A stretch of DNA of 64,000 bases from Sporosarcina luteola (GTDB taxonomy: Bacteria > Bacillota > Bacilli > Bacillales_A > Planococcaceae), in assembly GCF_023715535.1 (NCBI RefSeq), contig NZ_JAMBOI010000007.1, forward strand, positions 1 through 64,000, in the 5' to 3' direction. The position numbers and the translations under genes were made by a program. This document shows positions 43,420 to 52,254 of the stretch, piece by piece. The notes beneath the pieces are model-generated. The model worked only from the letters and a program-made list of their open reading frames with translations. It was not told the DNA's origin and did not search any database. Within the stretch, counting starts at the first letter, position 1; each line of letters opens with the position of its first letter.

Positions 43420-44955
43420 ATGCAAACGAAACGTAAAGGGTTTTTCCAAAAGTTTTTAGATATGATCGAAACAACCGGAAACCGCTTGCCACATCCCGTC
43501 ACGCTATTTGCATTGCTTGCGTTACTTGTCATTGTACTATCTGCTGTCGTTTCTTCCTTCGGGATCAGTGTTCCGCATCCCGGTAAAGAAGGAGAAGTAA
43601 TTGAAGTTACGAACCTTCTTACAGTAGAAGGCATTCACTATATCATTACGAATATGACCGCGAACTTCATTGGCTTCGCTCCACTGGGCGTCGTGCTTAT
43701 TACGATGCTTGGAATCGGATTAGCCGAAGGATCGGGTCTGATCAGTGCGATGCTTCGTGGGTTTGTCATGTCTGTACCAAAGCAACTGATTACGTTAGGA
43801 CTCGTTTTCGCAGGTGTCATGTCCAGTGTTGCTTCTGATGCGGGTTATGTTGTACTTCCGCCATTAGGCGCCGTCATCTTCGCTGCACTCGGACGTCATC
43901 CACTTGCCGGACTTGCTGCGGCATTCGCTGGTGTTTCCGGTGGATTTAGCGCTAACTTATTGCTGTCGGGAACAGATGCTTTACTAGGTGAGCTGACAAT
44001 TATGTCTGCGGCAATCATCGATCCTGCTTATGCAGATGGCATGAACATCGCAATGAACTATTACTTCATCGCGGCTTCCGTGTTTGTTCTTACAATCGTC
44101 GGAGCTTGGGTAACCGAGAAAATTGTTGAACCGCGTCTTGGAGAGTACAACGGAGAATTCCGTGAAAAAGTTGAGAAGCTTACATCTATCGAGAAAAAGG
44201 GCCTTCTATGGGCGGGTCTTTCATTACTCGTTGCAGGAATTCTTGTCTCCTTGCTTGTTCTACTACCAGGTGCGCCTCTTCGTGGAGACGAAGCGGACAT
44301 GCCTATTATCAAATCACCATTCATGAAATCACTTGTGCCGATCATCGCCTTCCTGTTCTTCGTTCCGGGACTCGTGTACGGTAAAGTGACAAAAGAAATT
44401 CGGAATGACAAAGATGTCGCAAGAATGCTGACCGCAACAATGGCTGCTATGGGTACATTCATCGTATTGTCCTTTACAGCGAGCCAGTTCGTCGCATTCT
44501 TCTCTGAGTCAAACATGGGGCTAGTACTCGGTGTGTACGGTGCGAAGTTCCTTGAAAGTATCAACTTGACAGGTATTCCACTTATACTATTATTCATCGT
44601 CATTGCGGCATTCATTAACCTGTTCATCGGTAGTGCCTCCGCAAAATGGGCGATGATGGCACCAGTATTCGTACCGATTATGATGAAGCTTGGCTATTCA
44701 CCAGAACTGACACAAATGGCTTACCGAATTGCCGACTCATCAACAAATATCATTTCGCCACTAATGACGTACTTTGCGATTATTATCGCTTTCGCACAAA
44801 AATACGATAAAAAAATGGGTATCGGTACACTGATCTCTGTCATGTTCCCGTACTCTATGTTCTTCCTGTTAGTGTGGAGCCTTACTCTCATCGTCTGGAT
44901 GCTATTCGGCATCGATCTCGGACCTGGGTCTCCTATTCACTACAACGGAAACTAA
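43420..44955 (+). CDS. AbgT-family transporter
   Basis: The 511 residues have a dozen hydrophobic segments. It opens with MIETTGNRLPHPVTLFALLA and contains ITMLGIGLAEGSGLISAM, SSVASDAGYVVLPPLGAVIF and SSTNIISPLMTYFAIIIAFA, all AbgT/MtrF hallmarks. The family imports p-aminobenzoyl-glutamate or exports sulfonamides, driven by ion gradients. GAGAAAGGGG precedes the ATG. A terminator follows directly. The gene is flanked by direct repeats (43061, 45029), so it may have been inserted by recombination. GC content looks higher than the flanks. Confidence 0.93.
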   Translation: MQTKRKGFFQKFLDMIETTGNRLPHPVTLFALLALLVIVLSAVVSSFGISVPHPGKEGEVIEVTNLLTVEGIHYIITNMTANFIGFAPLGVVLITMLGIGLAEGSGLISAMLRGFVMSVPKQLITLGLVFAGVMSSVASDAGYVVLPPLGAVIFAALGRHPLAGLAAAFAGVSGGFSANLLLSGTDALLGELTIMSAAIIDPAYADGMNIAMNYYFIAASVFVLTIVGAWVTEKIVEPRLGEYNGEFREKVEKLTSIEKKGLLWAGLSLLVAGILVSLLVLLPGAPLRGDEADMPIIKSPFMKSLVPIIAFLFFVPGLVYGKVTKEIRNDKDVARMLTATMAAMGTFIVLSFTASQFVAFFSESNMGLVLGVYGAKFLESINLTGIPLILLFIVIAAFINLFIGSASAKWAMMAPVFVPIMMKLGYSPELTQMAYRIADSSTNIISPLMTYFAIIIAFAQKYDKKMGIGTLISVMFPYSMFFLLVWSLTLIVWMLFGIDLGPGSPIHYNGN

Positions 44956-44961
44956 GACTAA

Positions 44962-44995
44962 AGCACAACCTTCTATTATGGGTTGTGCTTTTTTC
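44962..44995 (+). terminator. terminator of the AbgT gene
   Basis: AGCACAACC and GGTTGTGCT arms followed by TTTTTT. It lies 7 nt after the stop codon. Confidence 0.9.
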
Positions 44996-45028
44996 ATGCT
45001 ATACATAATTTTTTTGTACACCTATTAG

Positions 45029-45099
45029 TAATTACAAATTGCCTAACCGCAAATAAAACCTTCACCAATGGCCATTTAATTCGCTTCCTTCACAGACAC
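45029..45099. repeat. direct repeat flanking AbgT, right copy
   Basis: ATTACAAATTGCCTAACCGC to TTCGCTTCCTTCACAGACAC. It contains the last codons and 3' flank of the SH3-domain gene and matches 43061-43131 at most positions. Confidence 0.75.
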
Positions 45100-45849
45100 C
45101 AACTCCGTAAAAATCTTGCCATTTTTATCTGTGATTTTTAAGATTCCGATCCCTTTTGCGAAGTAAACTCTCGAGCCGCTCGGATAACGAAGAATGACGA
45201 CGTTCTTAAATGTGCCGGCTTTTACGGAGACTGTTTTCGTCGTGCTCTCAACCAGAACCTTTTGCTCCTCGAACATCAAAGATGAATCTATAATGGTAGC
45301 CCCTTGTTTCAATGGATAGGGGACGTTGATGAAGATGTGGTCGGAACTCGATACACCCATAAGCAGTCTTTTCCTGTCTTCGATGTAGGTGAAGTTCGAT
45401 AAATCCGGGTAGAGGGAACTCTTTTTATTGTATAAGTACGTGTATTCATCATCTTTCTCTACAGTAAACGTCTCTTTCTTCTCTTCTAAGAACGATGGTG
45501 CATACGTAAGAATCAACCCAGCCTTAGGCGCGAGGCCACCGGTGACAGTCGTTAATGCGGCTTTCGGGTTTTTCTTGGATAAAGCGGACGTATACACATA
45601 TCCTTTGCTGTTACCGGCTTGTACATAGGACCATCCCTTTGCTGAAGAGATTACAGTAACTTTCGAATGGTTCTTAATGGTGCCAAGCTTTTTCGCATTT
45701 TGTTTTGGTTCTGCACGCAGGACAATATCATTTTTCGCATGGACGTACATTTCGGTTGTTGCTTTAGCGGTTGTATGCGTAGGAAACGCATAAGAACAAC
45801 CAAGGATCAACACCATCATTGCTACGAATATTTTTCTAATTTCAACCAC
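45076..45849 (-). CDS. secreted SH3b-domain protein
   Basis: A hydrophobic N-terminal segment with A-rich cleavage region (AFPTHTTAKA) is a Sec signal peptide. Next comes an SH3b domain (~36-92: NDIVLRAEPKQNAKKLGTIK then GWSYVQAGNSKGYVYTSAL) for cell-wall binding. The C-terminal ~160 residues are strand-rich (TFKNVVILRYPSGSRVYFAK), similar to domains in other Bacillales wall proteins. There is no enzymatic motif. The promoter and ribosome binding site were not decisive. Confidence 0.87.
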   Translation of the reverse strand: MVEIRKIFVAMMVLILGCSYAFPTHTTAKATTEMYVHAKNDIVLRAEPKQNAKKLGTIKNHSKVTVISSAKGWSYVQAGNSKGYVYTSALSKKNPKAALTTVTGGLAPKAGLILTYAPSFLEEKKETFTVEKDDEYTYLYNKKSSLYPDLSNFTYIEDRKRLLMGVSSSDHIFINVPYPLKQGATIIDSSLMFEEQKVLVESTTKTVSVKAGTFKNVVILRYPSGSRVYFAKGIGILKITDKNGKIFTELVSVKEAN

Positions 45850-46037
45850 TCCTCACTATAGTTACTACTAAACGAGGTTATGAAGCATGTTTTGAAAATA
45901 GAACATATTGCAGGGGGGGACGCCAGGCAGGAAGCTCACCGTTCAGGAAGTGTATGGACTAGATAATAGTCTTTACCCTATACCTGTGAAATAAATTCGG
46001 ATCTGTTAGCGAATGATGAATGCCAATTGCTCCACAA

Positions 46038-46155
46038 TAAAAAAATCCATCCTTGAGTGTCTAGCTCACATAGGATGGATTATTTCACCTTGGGTAGATT
46101 CCCCTTGTAGGGAACCTTCTATTACAGACCGCCAACTGTTGGCAGCATTTTGACG
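46038..46155 (+). repeat. dispersed double-hairpin repeat, copy H
   Basis: Hairpin 1 (AATCCATCCTTGAGTG then GGATGGATTATTTCACC) is followed by TAGATTCCCCTTGTAGGGAA and a diverged hairpin 2 (CAGACCGCCAACTGTTGGCA). It lies between two minus-strand genes. Confidence 0.8.
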
Positions 46156-46196
46156 GCCATATAGATAACTAAATACCTGTGCTTTACACCTTAACA

Positions 46197-46688
46197 TTAG
46201 GCCCTATATTTCATAGCTAAGCCTTTTAAGAAGTTCCTGGCGTATCGATCCAGGCACGGTTTATAATTCTTGTGCCCTTCTTTTCTCAAGACAGCACTTA
46301 GTTCGCCTTTTGATATCGTGACTCCCGCATTCTCCAAAATCTCAAGCATATCCTCACTTGTTAATGCGAGCGCAATTTTCACTTTCTTAAGTAGGAGATT
46401 ATTAACGCTTTCATTCGTCATGGCAGATACTGCCGGAGCTTGTCCTGGTTTTGGTTCTTGTTTTCCTCTTTTATAGATAATCAGACCATTTAAAAATGAA
46501 TCCAACATTTGATTCGTACACTTCATTTGTTCTTCATTTTCCGTTTCATCATCATTTGATTTTGTAAGCAACAGCAGCACATCTTCTTTTGTCACTTCAA
46601 CGCCGCCAAGTTTAAAAATGTCAACCATCTCAGTATTCGTAAAATCCAAAGCATATCGTAATCGAATTAATATATCATTATTATTCAT
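46197..46688 (-). CDS. DUF1456 (YehS) family protein
   Basis: Two homologous ~70-residue halves: ILIRLRYALDFTNTEMVDIF with KLGGVEVTKEDVL (1-35) and VKIALALTSEDMLEILENAG with VTISKGELSAVL (103-135), the DUF1456/YehS pattern. The linker between halves is longer and proline-rich (PKPGQAPAVSA). GGAGG precedes the ATG. It is a cytoplasmic protein with no known activity. Transcribed alone, upstream of repeat copy H. Confidence 0.9.
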   Translation of the reverse strand: MNNNDILIRLRYALDFTNTEMVDIFKLGGVEVTKEDVLLLLTKSNDDETENEEQMKCTNQMLDSFLNGLIIYKRGKQEPKPGQAPAVSAMTNESVNNLLLKKVKIALALTSEDMLEILENAGVTISKGELSAVLRKEGHKNYKPCLDRYARNFLKGLAMKYRA

Positions 46689-46861
46689 TGTAGACCTCCT
46701 GTATATAGTGCTGTACGTACAAAATGACCATCCTTATTATTGCCATCTTGAGTGTTACTATTATTTATTTAATCGATTTAACCCTAATAATAGCACAAAA
46801 AATTAATCTTAATTCAAATGCTATATATTACAAAAAAGAATTACACATTCTAGAAAACAAG

Positions 46862-46915
46862 AAAACCACTCTCAGCCGTTGCAAGCTAAAGAGTGGCTAT
46901 TGACAAAAAAGTCGA
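46862..46915 (-). repeat. hairpin of the AAACCACTC repeat family (copy 2)
   Basis: GAAAACCACTCTCAGCCGTT then GCAAGCTAAAGAGTGGCTAT. It directly follows the stop of the lipoprotein at 46916 on the minus strand and may terminate the ABC transporter operon. Family members also lie at 21971, 54155 and 62833. Confidence 0.72.
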
Positions 46916-47653
46916 TCAAGAGTCGGTGTCACCCGCTTCGCTCACCGGTTCAAAGTATACAGCCGAAACTTTTGAAACACGTACCTTCTGGCCTTCTTGC
47001 AACTGAACTAGACTTTTGGAATTTGTCAATCCGCCTCCCAGCAATTCAAATAGGCGAGGGTCTTTACCTTCTTCAATAATTTGTACAAAGCCATGCCCAT
47101 TGGAGATGCTCATTGTATAATTCCCCGGCTCAATGTCCAATCCGACATCCCATATGCCTGCTGTCAACTCTGTGGAAAGCTCTGTCTTCACAGGGGAGAT
47201 TGTTACTGTATTATAGCCACCGTCAAAAATAATCGAAAACGTTGAATCGATATCCGCGGTTAATGTAGGCACACCAGCCTTCTCTCCTACGATTTCCCGA
47301 AAGAGCAAGTTATCATCTTTATCGTAAACATAAATATTACCTGATGGATAACCGGTCAGTGCATACCTTCCAGCCTCTAGAGTTACCTTTGCTCCTTTTT
47401 TTGTAGGCATCGGTGCGTACTTTCTTGTTGCTTCTTTATTATTCCGATCTACTGTCGTGAAAATGGCCGGATGAATCTTTCCGATGATTTCATCTCTTGT
47501 AGTTCCTGTAATTTCATAGTTGTCAGCATATACGCTTATCATTTCCGACTTCTTACCTTGTAAATTATGACAACCTGACAAAAATAACACGCAACTAAAA
47601 ATTCCAATTAACATTCCCTTGGCATCAAACCGTTTTTCCATAATATTTTTCAT
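46916..47653 (-). CDS. lipoprotein at the end of an ABC transporter operon
   Basis: The lipobox is LSGC (Cys28), so it should be lipid-anchored. Three repeated beta units (LEAGRYALTGYPSGNIYVYD, FDGGYNTVTISPVKTELSTE, and LDIEPGNYTMSISNGHGFVQ) suggest a substrate-sensing or scaffold domain. The ATG at 47653 overlaps the ATPase gene by 29 nt and has GGTGGAG 4 nt upstream. It is the last gene of a four-gene operon with two permeases. Its role in transport or lantibiotic-type immunity is a guess. Confidence 0.83.
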   Translation of the reverse strand: MKNIMEKRFDAKGMLIGIFSCVLFLSGCHNLQGKKSEMISVYADNYEITGTTRDEIIGKIHPAIFTTVDRNNKEATRKYAPMPTKKGAKVTLEAGRYALTGYPSGNIYVYDKDDNLLFREIVGEKAGVPTLTADIDSTFSIIFDGGYNTVTISPVKTELSTELTAGIWDVGLDIEPGNYTMSISNGHGFVQIIEEGKDPRLFELLGGGLTNSKSLVQLQEGQKVRVSKVSAVYFEPVSEAGDTDS

Positions 47654-48518
47654 AATACTCCACCGTCCCCAATGGCCCGATTGTCATTTCCTTATTATAT
47701 TTAAGCATCCGGCCCATCCATTTTGATTGTTCCGACTCACTCATTCCACCTAACGGAATGCATAATAAGTAATTGGCTATAAACATATGACCCTCTGGTA
47801 AATCCAGTTCACTTTTAATCGATTCGTACTGTTCAGCACTCACGTCAAGTTTAAGAAAATTTTCATTTTCACCTGTGAATTTTTGTTCATGGACAAACTT
47901 TCCGTCTTTCAAAAATAGAACTCGGTCGGCGTAAAGGTCTAAGTTTGCCAACAAGTGCGAAGCGACAAATATGAGCTTATCCTGCTTCATTTCCATTAAA
48001 CATTCTGATATGAGAGCGACATTTTCAACATCCAGACCATTCATCACTTCATCCATCAACATAATCGGCGTGTCTGCTGCCATCATCATCGAGAAACATA
48101 ATCGTTGTCGCATCCCTAATGAATACGTTCGGACTTTCCGTTTCACATAATGCCCCATGTTAAGACGTTTAATGATGGAAGGTACATGCTTCGTCGATCC
48201 TTTCCACATATTTGCGTAAAGTTTCATATGATCTACACCGGACAATTCTTCAAATAAGTCCTTTTGTTCCGGAAAGGTCGCCAACATCCGATGAATATGC
48301 AATTCTTCCTTTTCATTCCGGTACGTATATTTCCCATCAAAAAAAACATGTCCGGAATCGGGTTTCACAAAGTTCGCCATCACATTGAACATCGTTGTCT
48401 TACCTGTTCCATTCGGTGCGGCGACACCTATAATCTCCCCTTTATTCGCTGTTAAATCCAATGAATCCAATACGATTTTATCATTATATGCAATCGTTAC
48501 ATTTGATAATTTCAGCAT
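47625..48518 (-). CDS. ABC transporter ATP-binding protein
   Basis: The ATPase has all core motifs: Walker A APNGTGKTT at 34-42, where the usual first glycine is alanine; signature YSLGMRQR at 132-139; Walker B IMLMDEVMNGLD at 152-163; and H-loop His188. The C-terminal ~70 residues (KSELDLPEGHMFIANYLLCI) are an extension not typical of the ATPase core. The gene overlaps the lipoprotein gene. With the two upstream permeases it forms an ABC-2 type exporter. Confidence 0.92.
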   Translation of the reverse strand: MLKLSNVTIAYNDKIVLDSLDLTANKGEIIGVAAPNGTGKTTMFNVMANFVKPDSGHVFFDGKYTYRNEKEELHIHRMLATFPEQKDLFEELSGVDHMKLYANMWKGSTKHVPSIIKRLNMGHYVKRKVRTYSLGMRQRLCFSMMMAADTPIMLMDEVMNGLDVENVALISECLMEMKQDKLIFVASHLLANLDLYADRVLFLKDGKFVHEQKFTGENENFLKLDVSAEQYESIKSELDLPEGHMFIANYLLCIPLGGMSESEQSKWMGRMLKYNKEMTIGPLGTVEYYEKYYGKTV

Positions 48519-48533
48519 CTATTCCCCAGCCTT

Positions 48534-49727
48534 TCAACTAATTTTCATTGGGATCGTTTCCACTTTTTGAATATGCAAAAGCTTATTCCTAAAATATAAA
48601 ATTGACATGACAAGAAAAGTGAGGAGGACAAGCCAACTATACGCGTGTTTGAAATCGAGTTCTTCAATCCCATATTCCTTAGCTGCTTCGCCACTTAGAA
48701 CCGCGCTAATATCAATGAATTTGAGTGGATAGAGCCAATTTGTCTCCACTCCAACAGCTAGAAGAAGTTGTGGTGATAGTAATATAAATAGCAATATAAC
48801 AATTGCTGCGTACAAGTTTTTTGTCACGAGGTTAAGTAACAGGAAAGTAAATAAAAGCAAAAGTGCAATCAAGCCAAACGCGACGAACATGAGAAATAAA
48901 TAGCGCAACATGGATATTGCGATAAAATCCGCGTCCTGATAAATGAGTACAGGGGTTCTAAAGTCTCCCCACCCGGTTTTTCTCGATACATAATAACCGC
49001 CTATTAAAATACTTGCAGATAGGAAGAGCATAATTTGTACGAAATGAACCCCTACTTTACTAGCTGCTTTTTGCATGAAGGAAATGGGAAATCCATTCAC
49101 GACAGAAGGATGCTGTTGATCATTTAATAGCATGCTGCTTCCCGCAAACAATACTAGCAGGCAAAACATGACACCGCTTATTTGGCGCAATGCCACCGGT
49201 ATGTAATTGCTAGCTTTAAATTGATCTTGGATGAGGGTAAGTTCATGTTCTAAGTGATACCGATAGAGTGCATTTTCTTTTTGGATTTCGTCAATTGGAA
49301 CAATATACTCCTTTTGTATCCCTTTATTCCCTCGTCGATGCAACTCAAGACGTAATTCATTCAGCTGAAGTCCAGCCTCAAAAAAATTTTGCAAGTTAGG
49401 TCCTGCACCAAAAAAACCAAGAAAGATTCCTTGTTCTTCATTTCGTAAGTAAAGCCTTTGCATGTTAAGCAATGAAGATTGTTGTATTAAATTGCTGCGA
49501 ATTTCTTTTCCCTCTTCGGTCTGCCAAACAGAACCTGGAAACTTGTCGAGAATCTCAGGGAAATTCTCTGCTTCCTCATTCTTCTCTTCCCTTAAGTCAA
49601 CCATATCCAATTTACTGTAATGAGAGTAATAAAGCGGGAAAAAGAGAATCAATGCAACACCTAACAACCAATTTTTCTTATTTAATAGTAATAACTTCGT
49701 TTCAAATATTACATATTTCCAAAACAT
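48534..49727 (-). CDS. ABC-2 type permease
   Basis: The 397 residues have an N-terminal TM (~18-35), a ~130-residue charged extracellular stretch and at least five C-terminal TM segments (e.g. PVALRQISGVMFCLLVLFAG; LYAAIVILLFILLSPQLLLA). This is the ABC-2 membrane protein pattern. It lies 15 nt upstream of the ATPase gene and 27 nt downstream of a related permease, so the two probably form a heterodimer. Substrate unknown. Confidence 0.87.
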   Translation of the reverse strand: MFWKYVIFETKLLLLNKKNWLLGVALILFFPLYYSHYSKLDMVDLREEKNEEAENFPEILDKFPGSVWQTEEGKEIRSNLIQQSSLLNMQRLYLRNEEQGIFLGFFGAGPNLQNFFEAGLQLNELRLELHRRGNKGIQKEYIVPIDEIQKENALYRYHLEHELTLIQDQFKASNYIPVALRQISGVMFCLLVLFAGSSMLLNDQQHPSVVNGFPISFMQKAASKVGVHFVQIMLFLSASILIGGYYVSRKTGWGDFRTPVLIYQDADFIAISMLRYLFLMFVAFGLIALLLLFTFLLLNLVTKNLYAAIVILLFILLSPQLLLAVGVETNWLYPLKFIDISAVLSGEAAKEYGIEELDFKHAYSWLVLLTFLVMSILYFRNKLLHIQKVETIPMKIS

Positions 49728-49754
49728 GATTGTAAACTTCCTCCTTCCCGGCTT

Positions 49755-50993
49755 TTAACTTGCTTGATAGAATCGGCGTTTATTAATAACATGAGAAACG
49801 ATAAACAGGATGACTTCAATGATAAAGTACGTAATAAGTAGTACGAGGACGCCTTTTGCATAGGTTATCGTTTCCGTGTTCAATAAAAAATTCTTTTCCC
49901 CATCAACTATTTTTCCAAAGTCAAAATAAGTCTGTGGGAACAGGCTGATGTCCTTGCCGAACAATTCTTGCGTAGAGCGCGCATAATAAAGTCGCTCTGA
50001 GAACAGTATCAAACTGCTAATAAATAAGACAATCCATTCATTTTTAAAAAGTAAGCTTAGGACGACATTCAACCTTACAAATAGCATGACTAATAACGGT
50101 ACGACAACAAGCGTCTTTCCTAAATAGGCTGCCAGTGAAACGACACTGTATTCCTCAATTGTAAACGTTTGTTGCCTAATCATAATCGGAACATTCAAAT
50201 CGAAATACCCGAACCCAAACTGAATCGTCATGACAAGTACTCCGACAACGATAACGCTAACAATGAACGCCATTGAAAAAAGAAATGCCGACAGTGATTT
50301 TAAATTCAGTTGGCGATACCAAGATAATGGTAAGCCTTGGAGGACCGCCTGATATTTTCGATCCCTTGAAAGAACATCACTACTAAAATAAATGACGCAA
50401 AATAAAAGGAAGTATACCCCATAGTTTTGCAGAAAAATCTGCAATGTTTGCAATCCCGTTTTCTCATACATCAAACCAAATGTGATGTGGTAATCCTTAT
50501 TGAGATAATCCTCATACTTCATCATCGTTTGGTAATAGGCATGCTGCCGATCCTTTTCAGGAAATGGTACGGTCTGAAATAAATACCGATCCTCTAAATA
50601 TTCACCTGGATTATTTTGCAAATAAAATGTCCTTAATTTGAGCAAGCGTTCAAAGTTTCGATTCTCAAAAGACTGCAACATTCCAGAAAACAAATCATAA
50701 TTATGGTCATTCGTCGCATAAACGGGTGAACCCACTTGACGATCATAGGAATAGCTATGCCAAGGATAAACAAGACCGGTATTACCGATACTTCTCCATA
50801 GTTTTTGCTGGTCTTCCAAATAAGTTAAATATTCCTCCGTCTCCTTTTTATTAAATGCTTCCTTCGTATTAGCATACGGCCATAAAAGTAAACAATAGCT
50901 AAACAATAAAACGCCGATGAAGAAAACAAATGGAATCGTTCGTCTGCTTCTTGCTGTAATTAAAAATTCATGCTTTAAATAAGTTCGATTCAT
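49755..50993 (-). CDS. ABC-2 type permease
   Basis: The 412 residues have the same topology as the next gene: a TM at ~19-36 (TIPFVFFIGVLLFSYCLLLW), a long soluble loop and several C-terminal TM segments (e.g. IEVILFIVSHVINKRRF). It is first of the four-gene operon (permease, permease, ATPase, lipoprotein). A promoter with TATAAT on the minus strand (about 51055-51060, spacing to TGACA near 15-16 nt) may drive the operon. The exported substrate is unknown. Confidence 0.85.
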   Translation of the reverse strand: MNRTYLKHEFLITARSRRTIPFVFFIGVLLFSYCLLLWPYANTKEAFNKKETEEYLTYLEDQQKLWRSIGNTGLVYPWHSYSYDRQVGSPVYATNDHNYDLFSGMLQSFENRNFERLLKLRTFYLQNNPGEYLEDRYLFQTVPFPEKDRQHAYYQTMMKYEDYLNKDYHITFGLMYEKTGLQTLQIFLQNYGVYFLLFCVIYFSSDVLSRDRKYQAVLQGLPLSWYRQLNLKSLSAFLFSMAFIVSVIVVGVLVMTIQFGFGYFDLNVPIMIRQQTFTIEEYSVVSLAAYLGKTLVVVPLLVMLFVRLNVVLSLLFKNEWIVLFISSLILFSERLYYARSTQELFGKDISLFPQTYFDFGKIVDGEKNFLLNTETITYAKGVLVLLITYFIIEVILFIVSHVINKRRFYQAS

Positions 50994-51146
50994 CCCAGCT
51001 TCCCCTTTTTATTTATAAATTGTGTTTTTTATAATTTCAAAATACTCCATTATATTATACTATACACATATAATTGTCATAGCTCAATAGTCTCTAGGGC
51101 AGTACGATTGTAGGACTCTCATTTGATATTTCTTTGTAAAAGTAAA

Positions 51147-51431
51147 ATGGAAAAGCAGACATTTACTTTGTTAATGGAGGCTTGTGATAAGCACGAAGGG
51201 GATGGAATACCAGGTCCTCTGATAGGCATTATGGATGTATGCTAAGATAAGGCTCATTGGGGTAAGTTCTGGACTAGACTATCAGATTTCAAGAGGGAAT
51301 ATCTGTCCCATAATAGTTATTATGGAGATCTGATTAAGGTTTTAGCTTATACAATCTTTGGATATGGAAATTGGTCAAACAATGATCGAATCAGAAAAGG
51401 TTTGAAACCAATTCGATTTAAACAGTTGTAA
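51147..51431 (+). pseudogene. hypothetical gene interrupted by an in-frame TAA
   Basis: The ATG at 51147 opens MEKQTFTLLMEACDKHEGDG followed by IPGPLIGIMDVC, then TAA at 51243-51245. The same frame continues without a break as DKAHWGKFWTRLSDFKREYL and ends at 51431. The joined ~94 residues read as one protein. No ribosome binding site of note. Family unknown. The last base overlaps the reading frame of the Nudix gene region but not its chosen start. Confidence 0.5.
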
Positions 51432-51466
51432 TGAATGACTGTTTTGGCGGAAAGGGGAATGATGTC

Positions 51467-52087
51467 ATGAATCAGGAAAGATGGAGAGAACAACTGCTTA
51501 ACAATCAAGAGTTGTTCATTGGTGAGGCGACGGCTCTCCGTTCGGCTGTTTTGATTCCACTCGTCCAGCTGGAAGGGCAATGGCGTGTGTTGTTCGAAGT
51601 CCGTTCGGCGATGATGAGGAGCCAGCCTGGCGATATTTGTTTTCCTGGCGGCCGAATTGATCCTACAGACGAATCACCTCTTTTCGCGGCGTTACGGGAA
51701 ACGCATGAGGAGCTTGGAGTGAGCCCGGATACTGTAGAAGTGCTGGGTCCGCTAAGTCCGTATGTTGCTTCTCCGTCATTTGTAGTCTATCCGTTTGCGG
51801 GGATAGTGGATTATAAGGAAATCATTCGGTCTTATAATAAAAATGAGGTTGAGGAAGTGTTCACCGTGCCGCTTGATTATCTACTTAGTCATGAGCCGTA
51901 TATGCATCCGGTTATGGTGAATCTCTCGCCCGATTCGAATTTTCCTTACGATAAGATCCGGAATGGTGAGAACTACCAATGGAGGGGGCGTACGATGGAA
52001 GAATGGTTTTTCGAGTACGGACCTTACACGATTTGGGGACTGACCGCGAGGATTTTGAAGCATTTTATTGAGATTATCCGTGAATAG
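51467..52087 (+). CDS. Nudix CoA pyrophosphatase
   Basis: The 206 residues contain the UPF0035 and Nudix signatures: PGDICFPGGRIDPTDESPLF (~54-73), then AALRETHEELG. This combination is diagnostic of coenzyme A and NADH-type pyrophosphatases, which hydrolyse CoA to 3',5'-ADP and phosphopantetheine in the cytoplasm. ATG at 51467 has AAAGGGG 9 nt upstream; the frame extends 12 codons further without a site. Monocistronic. Confidence 0.9.
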   Translation: MNQERWREQLLNNQELFIGEATALRSAVLIPLVQLEGQWRVLFEVRSAMMRSQPGDICFPGGRIDPTDESPLFAALRETHEELGVSPDTVEVLGPLSPYVASPSFVVYPFAGIVDYKEIIRSYNKNEVEEVFTVPLDYLLSHEPYMHPVMVNLSPDSNFPYDKIRNGENYQWRGRTMEEWFFEYGPYTIWGLTARILKHFIEIIRE

Positions 52088-52198
52088 TTCTGTGCAAATT
52101 GTTGTTGAAGGAAAACCAGAATAATTATGCTGCATCCTTTAAAGGGTGCTTTTCATATTACATGAGAAGGGATCTTTTTATTAAAGATAAAACCCAAA

Positions 52199-52245
52199 AA
52201 AAAATCCATCCTTGAGTGTCTAGCTCACAAAGGATGGATTATTAA
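52199..52245 (+). repeat. dispersed AATCCATCC hairpin, copy I
   Basis: AATCCATCCTTGAGTG and CTCACAAAGGATGGATTATT. Only hairpin 1 is present. It lies between the convergent Nudix and RsbR-like genes and can serve as terminator. Confidence 0.78.
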
Positions 52246-52254
52246 TACAACGTT

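Noticed and set aside
44061..44627. 188-aa minus-strand ORF inside the AbgT gene
   Set aside because: Shadow of a high-GC codon pattern; no ribosome binding site and AbgT is certain.
15685..52245. CRISPR-like array from recurring AATCCATCC hairpins
   Set aside because: Copies are kilobases apart and irregularly spaced, with no spacers and no cas genes.
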